Assembly: GCF_030167925.1 (NCBI RefSeq)
Contig: NZ_JASKUT010000002.1
Location: forward strand, 744,001-808,000
Direction: 5' to 3'
DNA length: 64,000 nt
Origin: Paenibacillus silviterrae
GTDB lineage: Bacteria; Bacillota; Bacilli; Paenibacillales; NBRC-103111
Numbering within the stretch: the first letter of the stretch is position 1; the number at the start of each line of letters is the position of its first letter. The notes below the pieces were generated by a model. It ran no database searches. It saw only the letters and a program-made list of their open reading frames with translations, and was not told where the DNA came from. Shown here in pieces: positions 34,312 to 43,600 of the stretch. Position numbers and translations under genes: made by a program.

Positions 34312-35541
34312 TTAAGCTTGGACGTCATATTGTTTGCCTTCTTTACGTATCTTCGAGAACTCCGCTGTCGCGGTAAACAGGACGTCGGAAGAGGAATTTA
34401 GCGCCGTTTCAAACGAATCCTGCAAAACGCCAATGATGAAGCCTACGCCGACTACTTGGATAGCAATATCATTCGGAATGCCGAATAAGCTGCATGCCAA
34501 GGGAATAAGCAGAAGCGACCCGCCTGCAACGCCTGAGGCCCCTGCAGCGGACACAGCCGATAGGATACTAAGAAGAACTGCTGTGGCAAAATCGACTTGG
34601 ATACCAAGCGTATGAACGGTTGCAAGCGTCAAGACGGATATCGTTACCGCAGCACCGGCCATATTGATTGTGGCACCTAACGGAATGGAGACCGAATAGG
34701 TATTCGAATCCAACTTCATCTGCTCACACAATCTCATGTTGATTGGGATGTTCGCGGCTGAGCTGCGGGTGAAAAATGCGGTAATCCCGCTTTCTCTCAG
34801 ACAAGTTAACACAAGCGGATAAGGATTTCTTCGAATGTTTACATATACAATCAACGGGTTGACAACAAGAGCCATAAAAAGCATACACCCAATAAGAACG
34901 AGAAGTAATTTACCGTAAATCAGCAGAGATGAGAACCCGTTCTTGGTTATGGAGTCAAACACAAGCCCCATGATTCCCAGCGGCGCCCAATGGATGACCC
35001 ATTTGACAAGGCGGGAGACGGCATCCGCAAAGTCAACCAGCATGTCTTTCGTACTATGATTGGCATTTCGCAAGGCTATGCCAAGAAGGACCGCCCAAGT
35101 TAGGATACCGATATAATTGGCATGGATTAGGGCACTTACCGGGTTGTCGACAATTTGAAACAGTAAGGTCTTAAGCACTTCAACAATCCCTTGAGGCGGA
35201 GTCAAATCCTCGGTACCCTTTACTAGGGATAATGTTACCGGAAAAGCATAACTGGCAATAACGGCAATCACCCCGGCCAGAAACGTACTTAACCCATAAA
35301 GGAAAAGAATGGATCCCATATTGGTTTGATGGCCCTTATTATGTTTTGAAATCGCGGCCATCACAAGGAGGAGGACCAATAAAGGCGCAACCGACTTTAA
35401 TGCATTTATGAACAAGGAACCGAGAATAGTGATTCCCGTTGCATTTGGAACGGCTAATGCCAAAATGATCCCCGCTGTAATCCCTGCCAATATTCGTTTA
35501 ACCAAGCTTATTTGATTCCACTTTCGTATGAATGTTCGCAT
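34312..35541 (-). CDS. sstT: Serine/threonine:Na+ symporter SstT
   Basis: Sodium-coupled serine/threonine importer of the dicarboxylate/amino acid:cation symporter family, 409 aa. Characteristic stretches are SLVKRILAGITAGIILALAVP at the N-terminus, AFFTRSSAANIPINM (hairpin 1 serine-rich motif), ATINMAGAAVTISVLTLA and SAAGASGVAGGSLLLIPLAC (hairpin 2), ending with VLQDSFETALNSSSDVLFTA as in known SstT. I chose ATG 35541 with GGAGGG 5 bp upstream; an extended frame to 35595 lacks a ribosome site. It is a single gene with its own terminator. Confidence 0.92.
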   Translation of the reverse strand: MRTFIRKWNQISLVKRILAGITAGIILALAVPNATGITILGSLFINALKSVAPLLVLLLVMAAISKHNKGHQTNMGSILFLYGLSTFLAGVIAVIASYAFPVTLSLVKGTEDLTPPQGIVEVLKTLLFQIVDNPVSALIHANYIGILTWAVLLGIALRNANHSTKDMLVDFADAVSRLVKWVIHWAPLGIMGLVFDSITKNGFSSLLIYGKLLLVLIGCMLFMALVVNPLIVYVNIRRNPYPLVLTCLRESGITAFFTRSSAANIPINMRLCEQMKLDSNTYSVSIPLGATINMAGAAVTISVLTLATVHTLGIQVDFATAVLLSILSAVSAAGASGVAGGSLLLIPLACSLFGIPNDIAIQVVGVGFIIGVLQDSFETALNSSSDVLFTATAEFSKIRKEGKQYDVQA

Positions 35542-35677
35542 GAATTCCCTCCGGCTAGAATGTGGAAATATAACAAAGCCTAGCAGCAATAACATAAGGC
35601 AGTTATATCATAACGATAGTTTACCATGTTAAATATTAATTGGGTATATTAAAAAGCGAGGATGCGGGAGGGTTTTT

Positions 35678-35872
35678 ATGGAGTCGGATAAGAAGGAAGG
35701 GGCGGGCTTGTCCACAGGCATACTGCCGTTTGTCCTGACGGACGCTGGGCAGTTTCGGACACGGGCAAGGAAGAACGCAAAGCCAAATTGTCCTTACCGA
35801 AGTGAAGAGCGGCAGAGCGGCAGGCATTGCAAATCGACCGCTGGAGTCATCACCCCGGACATGCAGGACTAG
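35678..35872 (+). CDS. Short hypothetical ORF (64 aa), doubtful
   Basis: ATG 35678 has GGGAGGG 6 bp upstream, and the product is a 64-residue hydrophilic, Arg/Lys-rich peptide with no recognisable motif. It ends seven bases before the stop of the convergent VCBS-like gene. The good ribosome site is its only support; it could equally be a gene remnant. Confidence 0.3.
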   Translation: MESDKKEGAGLSTGILPFVLTDAGQFRTRARKNAKPNCPYRSEERQSGRHCKSTAGVITPDMQD

Positions 35873-35878
35873 TGCAGA

Positions 35879-36580
35879 CTAAACAAGTTTCGTTCCTTCA
35901 ATGGCAACGGAAATTCTGGATGAAACCAGCTGCTTGCCGTCCCACGTCAAAAGATTCTCCACATAACCTAGGGTATCCGCATTCGTTGTACCGATTATCC
36001 GCTGAATCGCAAGCAAATCATAGCCGCCCGCTTTGTCGCCGGTTACAATGGGAAACAATCCGCCTATGGCAAGAACCTCCCCTTGGGCTGCCTGCTTTAG
36101 CTTGCCGTTTGGATCGTAATACTGCAGCAGATAGCCATACCCTTTGGTACTAATATCAATAATAAATTGCACATTAAGCTGAGGACTCTGTACGCTCACT
36201 TTATAATAGTCCTGATAATAAACAAGGAAGGTAAACAGTTGGTTATAGCTGTCGCTATTCAACACCTCGTAAAGCATATGATGTTGGTAGGAATATAGGT
36301 AGAAAATGCCGTATCCGCCGCTCCCTCCGGTATCGATGCTCACCAGAATATCGGGTGTGGAATCTTTGGTGAAATCCCCCAGGAACAGCCTTGCATTATA
36401 GCCTGCGTTATTTTTAAGCGGGACCGTTGTCCTTAGGAGGGTCCTTCCGTCTTGAATGACAAGCGTGATCTGGTCTGCAAAAGGGGACGAAGGATCCGGT
36501 TTCTTCCCATACAAATACACACTGTCTGCGATGCCGTCACCGGTCACATCGGCTTGTTTCACATCAAGCAATTGATCCAT
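35879..36580 (-). CDS. VCBS/FG-GAP-like repeat protein, no signal peptide
   Basis: A 233-aa protein of the type annotated as VCBS or spore-coat-associated hypothetical in Bacillales. Two calcium-loop-like motifs are visible: DVTGDGIADSVYLYG (about residues 10-24) and GDFTKDSTPDILVSID (about 69-84). A Tyr/Gln-rich middle (YLYSYQHHMLYE, YYQDYYKVSV) and TWDGKQLVSSRISV at the end follow. It starts without a signal peptide, as many spore-coat proteins do. ATG has AAAGGAGGAA upstream. A YjcZ-like gene is divergent from it, which fits a sporulation role but does not prove it. Confidence 0.65.
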   Translation of the reverse strand: MDQLLDVKQADVTGDGIADSVYLYGKKPDPSSPFADQITLVIQDGRTLLRTTVPLKNNAGYNARLFLGDFTKDSTPDILVSIDTGGSGGYGIFYLYSYQHHMLYEVLNSDSYNQLFTFLVYYQDYYKVSVQSPQLNVQFIIDISTKGYGYLLQYYDPNGKLKQAAQGEVLAIGGLFPIVTGDKAGGYDLLAIQRIIGTTNADTLGYVENLLTWDGKQLVSSRISVAIEGTKLV

Positions 36581-36677
36581 CTCCGATAAATTCCTCCTTT
36601 AATTAGGTTGGAGTCTAATCAAGACAGCCGGGCTAAGCATAACATAATCTCAGAAAGGCAAAAAGGAGGGATAGTCA

Positions 36678-36785
36678 ATGGGTTGTGTCGGTGGTGGTGT
36701 TGGAGGCGGCTTTACTTCCGCAGCTGCAATACTGGTTCTCTACATTCTGTTGGTGATCATTTTGTCGGCTGGTTTCTTCGTGTAA
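36678..36785 (+). CDS. YjcZ-family sporulation micropeptide (35 aa)
   Basis: ATG 36678 preceded by AAAAGGAGGG encodes 35 residues: a Gly-rich head MGCVGGGVGGGFTSAAA followed by one membrane helix ILVLYILLVIILSAGFFV. This is the layout of the YjcZ/YuzJ group of small sporulation proteins (Gly-rich N-terminus, then a single VLFILLIIV-type helix). Thirty-two bases upstream, CATAACATA (36638-36646) fits the sigma-K -10 pattern CATANNNTA, though no matching -35 was convincing. A strong terminator follows. A single-gene mother-cell transcript is likely. Confidence 0.75.
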   Translation: MGCVGGGVGGGFTSAAAILVLYILLVIILSAGFFV

Positions 36786-36802
36786 TAGAAAAAAGGTAAA
36801 TA

Positions 36803-36845
36803 AGGAACCGGCGCCCTTAGATAGCTAAGGTCTCGGTTCCTTTCC
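36803..36845 (+). terminator. Intrinsic terminator after the YjcZ-like gene
   Basis: AGGAACCG / CGGTTCCT outer stem with an inner CCTTAG / CTAAGG hairpin and a T-run. It is also close to the stop of the convergent Sm-like gene. Confidence 0.85.
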
Positions 36846-36849
36846 TTAA

Positions 36850-37179
36850 TTATACATAGAGCAGGGTAATGACCAACAGCTCATAGAGCACTAGAGGCAG
36901 AATCACATTGTTATAATAATATTGCTGAGAAAGTGCACGATATGGGGTAGGGGTCGGAACAGGATTCCGAACGCTTAAGTACAAGATGCCTTTGTCGCAA
37001 TGGACAAGCACTCCCTCATACACATGACCGTCCATGGTTTCAATTCTCACGAGCTGGTTCCTGTGCTGACGGCAAATATGGTGGACGTGATCGCGAACGG
37101 ACTTCAGGCTGGAGACGACATGGGGGTCGGCTCTAAACAAGACTTGCGGCTGGTGGACGTTGGGGACTTGATAACTCAT
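36850..37179 (-). CDS. Hypothetical protein with a short Sm-like segment
   Basis: A 109-aa protein. The centre, LVRIETMDGHVYEGVLVHCDKGILYLSV (shown in part: DGHVYEGVLVHCDKGILYL), has the strand pattern of an Sm/Hfq-like barrel (T-x-DG-x-x-x-x-G-x-L-x-x-x-D). A His-rich region (DHVHHICRQHRNQ) precedes it and a hydrophobic tail (VILPLVLYELLVITLLYV) follows, which could insert in a membrane. I recognise no named family. Proteins of this layout are common near sporulation genes in Bacillales. ATG lies about 10 bp after GCGAGGT. Confidence 0.55.
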   Translation of the reverse strand: MSYQVPNVHQPQVLFRADPHVVSSLKSVRDHVHHICRQHRNQLVRIETMDGHVYEGVLVHCDKGILYLSVRNPVPTPTPYRALSQQYYYNNVILPLVLYELLVITLLYV

Positions 37180-37330
37180 CGTGGATGACCTCGCTTTGAG
37201 TAGATTCTCTTCCAGCTTATGCAGATGCCTACATTATGGTGAGGGGTGCATGATCTGGTATTCGCCGCCGAAAGTTTTCTCATTTGACCTTCGACGTAGT
37301 ACAATGATTTCGAAGGGAGCGAGCGGAAAC

Positions 37331-37561
37331 ATGATAGAGTGTCCCCAGTGTAAGAAAGCTACACCCTACCAGAAGCACTGCACTCATTGCGGAGCCAATC
37401 TGAAGCAGAAATCCGCGATTGAGCAATTCGACATGCTGGCCGAAAGAGTAGCTCAAGCGTTGAAGGAAGAAAGGCGCCGCAGGCAAAGAAGGCGGGCCAC
37501 TCAGCTTGTCCTCCTGGGTCTGGTTGTTGCGGTTGCAGTCTACGTCGGACTACATATCTAA
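37331..37561 (+). CDS. Zinc-ribbon protein with a C-terminal membrane anchor
   Basis: A 76-aa protein. An N-terminal four-cysteine ribbon (CPQCKKATPYQKHCTHCG, residues 4-21) is followed by a charged helix (EERRRRQRRRATQ) and a single C-terminal membrane segment (LVLLGLVVAVAVYVGLHI). This suggests a tail-anchored cytoplasmic zinc ribbon. I chose ATG 37331, with AAGGGAG about 10 bp upstream; in-frame starts further 5' lack a ribosome site. Function unknown. A bidirectional terminator follows. Confidence 0.65.
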   Translation: MIECPQCKKATPYQKHCTHCGANLKQKSAIEQFDMLAERVAQALKEERRRRQRRRATQLVLLGLVVAVAVYVGLHI

Positions 37562-37569
37562 GAAATGGA

Positions 37570-37612
37570 AAAAAGCTCTAGTCCCATCCATGGATGAGTC
37601 TAGAGCTTTTGT
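37570..37612. terminator. Bidirectional intrinsic terminator
   Basis: AAAAGCTCTAGTCCCATCC pairs with GGATGAGTCTAGAGCTTTT with a very short loop. A-run on the left and T-run on the right allow it to serve both the zinc-ribbon gene and the convergent small secreted protein gene. Confidence 0.85.
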
Positions 37613-37617
37613 CTGGT

Positions 37618-37911
37618 TTAATCTATATAAATTGTACCCTTTGGTACTGGAATTCCTTTGGCAACCAGAGTAATTCCAGTGCCGTCAGGAATATAGACGA
37701 CCTTCGAATCTTGAAACCCTACATAAAATCCGGGAACCCAGATGCCGTTCACATTCGTTTTCGGTCCTGTCCATTCGGTTTTCATAGTCTCTACGCTTAC
37801 GCTTTGTGTACTTGCTGCGCTCTCGGCAGGGGTCGCAGCAGCGGCTGCATTCGCAACCATCAAAGATGCGCAAACGAAGAGTGCAGATACTTTGGTTTTC
37901 ATCATTTTCAT
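37618..37911 (-). CDS. Small secreted protein of unknown function
   Basis: A 97-aa precursor. The signal peptide (MKMMKTKVSALFVCASLMVA, cleavage near NAAAAA) is followed by a short mature domain with the aromatic/Gly-rich stretch GIWVPGFYVGFQDSKVVYIP. AAGGAG lies 10 bp before the ATG. I do not recognise the family. It shares a bidirectional terminator with the zinc-ribbon gene. Confidence 0.6.
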   Translation of the reverse strand: MKMMKTKVSALFVCASLMVANAAAAATPAESAASTQSVSVETMKTEWTGPKTNVNGIWVPGFYVGFQDSKVVYIPDGTGITLVAKGIPVPKGTIYID

Positions 37912-38004
37912 CGAACGTCACTCCTTGGATATGTATGGTATCATTGCCAGCCATCGCCGGATGATCAATATTTACCCAAAGAAGCTTCGTATGAAACAAT
38001 GGAT

Positions 38005-38103
38005 TTAATGGGGTCGCATCGTAAAATAAAACGGCAAAGCTAATGCGGCCAGAGCGCCAAGCAATCCTGTTGCCCAGACCGTCGACTTATTGATCCGATT
38101 CAT
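38005..38103 (-). CDS. Putative 32-aa single-helix membrane peptide
   Basis: On the minus strand GGGAGTG lies about 8 bp before an ATG that opens 32 codons: MNRINKSTVWATGLLGALAA, then LALPFYFTMRPH. A charged head (R3, K6) and one hydrophobic helix make a plausible small membrane protein. It is too short for statistical support, and no promoter was recognised. It lies between the small secreted protein gene and the promoter of the SMC-type operon. Confidence 0.45.
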   Translation of the reverse strand: MNRINKSTVWATGLLGALAALALPFYFTMRPH

Positions 38104-38241
38104 ATAGTATCACTCCCAAGATTAACTTTGAATGCCTTTACTATGTCCTAAGAAAACAGCGGCTATTCAAGGCGCGGCTAGATACAACCGGACAAATCGA
38201 CATTCCTCGGCATCAGCCGCCATCAGATTACACGAAAAGGA

Positions 38242-38270
38242 TTGACACCTATCGCGCAATGGTGGACAAT
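38242..38270 (+). promoter_or_regulatory. Sigma-A-type promoter of the Jet-like operon
   Basis: TTGACA (38242-38247) and GACAAT (38265-38270, 4/6 match to TATAAT) are spaced by 17 bp. The promoter lies about 50 bp before the ribosome site of the first gene and points at the operon. Confidence 0.65.
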
Positions 38271-38318
38271 AATGGCAGTGTTTTGCAACGTTTAAAACCC
38301 CAATTACTGTGATAGGGG

Positions 38319-38633
38319 GTGACTCCCATCGCCAGACCAAAGAAGGCGGAGGAAGCGAAGCGGGCTTTTAAACAAAATGTGTATTTGAATGAATCGGAAT
38401 ACGATGAGCTGCTTGCCGCGGCTGCGCTGCGTCAGATGGAGAAGTCCAAAGCGATCCGAGAGGCGATCCGCCACTGGCTGCTACAATCGCCGAACCTGCA
38501 AACCCAGGCCGGTGGGATTCAGGGCTATCGCTGCGACGCCGGCCATTTGTTCTGGCTGCAGCAGCACCATATGCCGAAGGCTTGTCCCTGCTGCGGGACG
38601 ACCGACACCAGGCTCCTGAAGGAGGAGGGATGA
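38319..38633 (+). CDS. Ribbon-helix-helix/zinc-ribbon protein, first gene of the Jet-like operon
   Basis: About 104 aa. A Lys/Ala-rich head is followed by a CopG/Arc-like ribbon-helix-helix unit (QNVYLNESEYDELLAAAALR, then MEKSKAIREAIRHWLLQ, about 19-55). A C-terminal metal site follows (YRCDAGHLFWLQQHHMPKAC, then PCCG). It is probably a dimeric DNA-binding protein that could regulate the operon or help load the SMC complex. One base separates it from jetA. The start is uncertain: GTG 38319 lies within the ribosome site AGGGGGTGA, the next in-frame Met is 40 codons on, and an ATC at 38328 has good spacing but would be very rare. I list GTG. Confidence 0.7.
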   Translation: MTPIARPKKAEEAKRAFKQNVYLNESEYDELLAAAALRQMEKSKAIREAIRHWLLQSPNLQTQAGGIQGYRCDAGHLFWLQQHHMPKACPCCGTTDTRLLKEEG

Positions 38634-38634
38634 C

Positions 38635-40050
38635 ATGCAGCTTTTTGCCAAGCATCGGCTGCCGGATGCGTTATTTTCGATATTCACCTCGAAATATAGA
38701 GAGCTCTATGCCAGCAGCTTATTCGTACTGCTGACCTGTTATCGTCAGGAAATTGCCATCAAAAAAAGCGAGCTTGCATCCATGCTTTGCGATGCGCTGG
38801 AGGAGCAGCTGCTTCAGACGCACGACGAGGAAGAGGGGCTTAGCGGCAATACTTTATCGGAACGTGCTTACGCGATTATCCGCAAGCTTCATGCGACCGG
38901 GTGGCTGGAGACGGAGCAGAGCATGGATACGTTTGAAGAGTATTTGACGGTACCGGAGTTTGCGATCAAGATCATCAAGACGCTGCAGGAAGTCGCGAAT
39001 GAACGGCCGAAGGAATACAATTCCTTCGTTCACAGCACCTATATTGCGCTGAAGAGTGCGGATACGGAGCGTGATGAATATACGTATGAGGCGCTGCTTA
39101 CCGCTTATCGCAATACGGAAGAGCTGATCGACAGCCTCCGAACGCTGCTCGGCAATATTCGAAAATACTATCAGGAGCTGCAGCAGCAGACCGAGGTACG
39201 CGATTTGCTGGTACAGCATTTTGACCAATATACAAGTCTGGTCATGGAGAAGGTGTACCACCGGATCAAAACGACGGACTGTGTTCCGCGCTTTCGGGTA
39301 AGCATACTGCATATTTTAAAAAAATGGCTTGGAGATTACCGGCTCCTCGAAACGATTGCCGGACAGATGCTTCAGCGCGGCCATGAAGCCTCCGTTGTGG
39401 AGGCCCAGCGCAAGGTGAGCTCGATGCTCGACGATATGATTAATGCCTATGAGAATATCAATTCTATACTGAGGGAGATCGATCGAAAGAACAGTACATA
39501 CATTAAAGCATCCGTTGAGCGCTTCCAATACTTGTTGAACGAGAACGAAGGGATGAAGGGGCGGCTCGTCGATATTCTTCACAAGGCGGGCAGCTACGAA
39601 GATCCGGACAAGGCCTGGAGCCTGATGGCCGAATCGCTTCCGCTGCATTCCGTGAACCACGTAACCACCGATTCGCTTTATACGGAGCCAAGGCGCAGGG
39701 AGCGTCATCAGCCGACGCCGCTGAACCTGGAAACCGAGGCGAGAGAGGAAGAGATCGAGCAGGAATATGAGGGATTGAAGGAACGGATTCGTCATGGTCT
39801 GACGCGCAATAAAGTGATTGCTTATATCGAGCAGGCTATGCAGCGGCAGGACAGGCTTCCCGGCAGCATGCTGCCTCTGGAGACGGATGAGCAGTTCCTG
39901 CAATTGGTCATGTCCGTATTGATGAGTGATGACGCGGGGATTCCGTACCAGGTGGAATGGCAGGATGGGTATGTCGAGGTGAACGGGTACCGGATTCCGG
40001 AGATGATTTTTGCAAGGAGAAAAGGGGGGAAGGCCAGTGGAATGGTTTGA
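38635..40050 (+). CDS. JetA-like subunit (MksF/kleisin type) of a Wadjet-like SMC complex
   Basis: A 471-aa protein resembling the Wadjet JetA family, the kleisin-like subunit that links SMC heads. An N-terminal winged-helix-like region (MQLFAKHRLPDALFSIFTSK, then AIIRKLHATGWLETEQ and the strand YLTVPEFAIKII) is followed by a mostly helical middle (LLGNIRKYYQELQQQTEVRD) and a C-terminal domain ending in QVEWQDGYVEVNGYRIPEM. ATG has GGAGGAGGG upstream. The next gene starts inside its last codons (14-bp overlap). Assignment rests on overall pattern and on the adjacent SMC ATPase; a profile search would settle it. Confidence 0.75.
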   Translation: MQLFAKHRLPDALFSIFTSKYRELYASSLFVLLTCYRQEIAIKKSELASMLCDALEEQLLQTHDEEEGLSGNTLSERAYAIIRKLHATGWLETEQSMDTFEEYLTVPEFAIKIIKTLQEVANERPKEYNSFVHSTYIALKSADTERDEYTYEALLTAYRNTEELIDSLRTLLGNIRKYYQELQQQTEVRDLLVQHFDQYTSLVMEKVYHRIKTTDCVPRFRVSILHILKKWLGDYRLLETIAGQMLQRGHEASVVEAQRKVSSMLDDMINAYENINSILREIDRKNSTYIKASVERFQYLLNENEGMKGRLVDILHKAGSYEDPDKAWSLMAESLPLHSVNHVTTDSLYTEPRRRERHQPTPLNLETEAREEEIEQEYEGLKERIRHGLTRNKVIAYIEQAMQRQDRLPGSMLPLETDEQFLQLVMSVLMSDDAGIPYQVEWQDGYVEVNGYRIPEMIFARRKGGKASGMV

Positions 40051-40660
40051 ACGCTATCAGGCGATGAGTGATAAAGAAAAGGACCAGTTCTCCCGAATCG
40101 CAGCGACGATGCTGCAACAAACCTTCCTGCTCAGGGAGAAGATGGATTTGCGGGAAAGGACGGTGGAGATCAACCGGGATTTTCGCTTTGTCGAATACTA
40201 TCAGGATGTATTCCGTGGATATTTGGCGATGTCCGGCTGGCAGTTTGATCTGGATGTGACGTACGGCGTATGCTCCGTTTCCCACGGGTCAGGAATGAAT
40301 CGGGCCTCTCTGGGCAAATGGGCTACTTACTTGTTATATGTGCTTCGGCTGATTTACGAAGAGGAGCGGGAGAAGCTTTCCTTGCGGAAGGATGTAGTCA
40401 CAACGCTCGGAGCCGTACACGACAAGCTGTTTATGTTTCAACTGGCGGAGCGGAAGCTTCCGGACGTAATCTGGAATGAAGCCCTAAGCACACTCAAGCA
40501 GTATCAGCTGATCGATAAGCTGGACGGCAGCCGTATCGAGCCGGAATCGCGCCTGGTTATTTACCCGTCCATTCTGTTCCTGGTAGGGCCGGAGCATATT
40601 GGACGGCTGGAGAAGAGGCTTCAGGAGGAGCAGGGCAGCTCGGAGGAGGTTAGCGCGTGA
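40037..40660 (+). CDS. JetB-like subunit (MksE type; DUF6063-like)
   Basis: A 207-aa, probably winged-helix, protein in the position of JetB/MksE (KITE-like) between kleisin and SMC genes. Features: EKDQFSRIAATMLQQTFLLR at the start, VEYYQDVFRGYLAMSGWQFD, ASLGKWATYLLYVLRLIYEE, and a C-terminal winged-helix-like LSTLKQYQLIDKLDGSRIEP followed by YPSILFLVG. GTG 40037 is preceded by GGGGGGAAGG and overlaps jetA by 14 bp. The stop overlaps the jetC start (GTGA). The tight overlaps imply stoichiometric translation of one complex. Confidence 0.72.
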   Translation: MEWFERYQAMSDKEKDQFSRIAATMLQQTFLLREKMDLRERTVEINRDFRFVEYYQDVFRGYLAMSGWQFDLDVTYGVCSVSHGSGMNRASLGKWATYLLYVLRLIYEEEREKLSLRKDVVTTLGAVHDKLFMFQLAERKLPDVIWNEALSTLKQYQLIDKLDGSRIEPESRLVIYPSILFLVGPEHIGRLEKRLQEEQGSSEEVSA

Positions 40661-43600
40661 AGTGGCTGAATCGGCTTTATTTGGTCAAATGGCATTACAT
40701 AGAACAGCAAGTGATTGAATTTGAACGAATCAATTTTCTTACAGGGAAGAATGCGACAGGCAAATCGACCATCATCGACGCGATTCAGCTTGTCATGCTG
40801 GGCGATACAAGGGGCCATTACTTTAATAAAGCCGCGAATGAGCAGTCCCGGCGCTCCCTTAAGGGCTACTTGTACGGAGAAACCGGCTACAATGAAGCGG
40901 AAGGCGTCGTGTATTTGCGCAAGGATGAGGATTTCAGCACCTATGTCATGGCTGAATTTTACCATGAGGCAAAACAGGAGTATTTCACCATAGGGGTTGT
41001 GTTCGACTGCGGGCGGGACGGCCGATGGGATCATAAATTTTTCATCCTGGAGGCCCCGATTCCGGAGCATCGCTTCATCTTCGACGCCATCCCGCTAGGG
41101 ATTTCCGAGCTGCGCAAATATTTGACCAAGCATTACGACCGCAGCAGGTTCCAATTCTTCGACTCGGACAAAGCGTATCGTGAAGGCTTCAAGGGTGTGA
41201 TGGGACGCATCAAAGGCGATTATTTCGACCTGTTCCGCAAGGCCGTTCCTTTCACGCCGATTATGAATATCAAACAGTTCATCACGGAGTTCGTTTGTGA
41301 AACGCAGAACAAGGTCGATATCGAGCATATGCGGGAAAATATCAGGCAATATAAGCTGCTGGAGCATCAGGCCGAAACGATCAAAAGCCGCATCAAGTCC
41401 CTCGAGGCGATCGAGGAGGCTTATCAAGCCTACGATGAGCTTTCGCATCGATGGCAGATGGAGCGGTACGCCCTGTTGAAGGCGGAGGCGGATGAGACTG
41501 AGGCGGATCGCAAGCATTTGATGGATGAGCTGGGACGGAAGGAAGCCGATCTGCAAGCAGTGCAGCGGCGCGTACACGAGATCGAAGGGCAGCTGACGGA
41601 GGCGTCGGCCGTCTTGGAGACACTGCGCAAGCAGTACTACTCCAGCAAGGAGCGCGGTGAGTTGGAGCAGCTGGAGGTGTCCGTGCGGCAGGCAAAAGAT
41701 GCGCTAAGCCAATCGGAGCATGCGAAAACGGAGGTGGAGCGCAGACTGCTGCCGCTGACGACCTCCTGGATGAAGCTTCTTGATGAAATCGAGAATCATG
41801 AGCCTGAGATTGTAACACAAGAGCTGCGGCAGCTTACGGAATCCATTCAAACGCAGGCGGGAGCCTTCCCGTTTCAGTTCAAACGGACCGATTTCTCCGA
41901 CTGGAGACTGCAGACGGAGGAGACCGTCGGCCGGATTCGCCAAGCCTTGGAGGGCATCCGCGTGGAAATGAACCGTCTGCAGAAGGAGCAGCAGGCTTGC
42001 CGCAGCCGTTGGACGAAGCTTCGCGAGGGACACAAGGAATACCCGAATCGGGAGCTGGGACCGCTCCGCGATACCATCATCCGGGAGCTTTCGGCCCGGA
42101 GCGGGAAGCCGGTCTCCGTTGACGTCTTGTGCGAGCTGCTGGAGGTACGGGATCCGCAGTGGCGTCAAGCGGTTGAAGGGTATTTGAACAACCAGCGTTT
42201 TTATTTGATCGTCCCGCCGGAGCATTATACGGAAGCCGTTCAGATCTACGATCGCATCAAGTTCGAACGGAAGTTCTACGATATCGGACTCGTCGATGTA
42301 GGCAAAATTTTGGAGCGTAAGCCGAGCGTACAGGCAGGAAGCCTGGCAGAGGAAGTGACTACGGACAACCCGTATGCCAGAGCATATATCGATTACATCT
42401 TAGGCCGCGTGATCAAGTGCCAGCGGGTGGAGGAGCTCCGTCGCCATTCTACTGCAATCACACCTTCCTGTATGCTGTATTCGGGCTTCGTCTCTCGTCA
42501 AATTCATCCGCGGGTTTACGAAACGCCCTATCTTGGACGCAAGGCGCTTGACTTTCAAGCCAAGCAGCTCGAGCGCGAGATGTATCAGCTTCAGGAGCAG
42601 CTGGAGATGGAATGGCAGCCGAAGCTGGAGCTGTATCATGCGTGGTCCAAGGCTCCTCTGCTGAGCGAGTGGGAGCTGGACCAGCTGTTAGCTCCGGAGG
42701 GAACGGCAGCGATGGCCAACCTTCAGCCTGTCCGTTACCAAGCATGGACCGAGCTTCGGGAGCGTATGGATCAATTCGACCTGAGCGGAATGCAGCGGCT
42801 GGAGCAGCAGGTCAAGCATGCGGAGGCCGCCGAGAGAGCTTTGCTCGCTGAGAACAGCGGCTATATCAAGCGGATTGGGGAACTGGAAACGGATATTCGA
42901 AGCCTGAGGCAGTATCAGCTGCCTGATCTGGAAGCGGAGCTTCAGCAGAAGGAAAGCAGCATTCGGGATGCCTTCCCTGAGGATTGGATCCGAGAGCATG
43001 GATGGCCGTACTATGCGCAGGAACACAGCGGACAACCAAAGCTGAAAGCACTGCGGGACCGCTTGGCCAGCCTGGCCGTAGCGACGGAATACGAGAAGGG
43101 AATTCATCACCGGAAGCTGGTGGAGCTTCGATTCGAGTACTTAAAATCGCACAAAGCCACACTTGACCATCTGGAGGAAGGCAACGACAGCTGGTTTGCC
43201 GAGCTTCGCCGGATGAGAGATACCTCGTTGCCCGACTATGAGGATCAGATCGTAGAAGCGCGTGAGCGGGCATCGGTACAATTCCAGGAGGATTTCGTCA
43301 GCAAGCTGAAGGAGAATATTGAAGCCGCCTACGAGCATATCAGCGACTTGAATCATGCGATTGCTTCTTTTCATTTCGGGAGGAAATCATACAAGTTCGA
43401 TATTAAGCCGCATGCGACGTACCGTGATTTTTACCGGATGATCACGGACGATATGCTCATGGAGGGCCGCAGTATTTTCTCCGATGTGTTCATGCAGAAG
43501 CACGGCGATGCCGTCGAGCAGCTTTTTCATAAAATCGTATACACCGGTGAGGATACGGGAAGTCCGGAGCAGATCCGGGAGCTTGAAGAGAATTTGGTCA

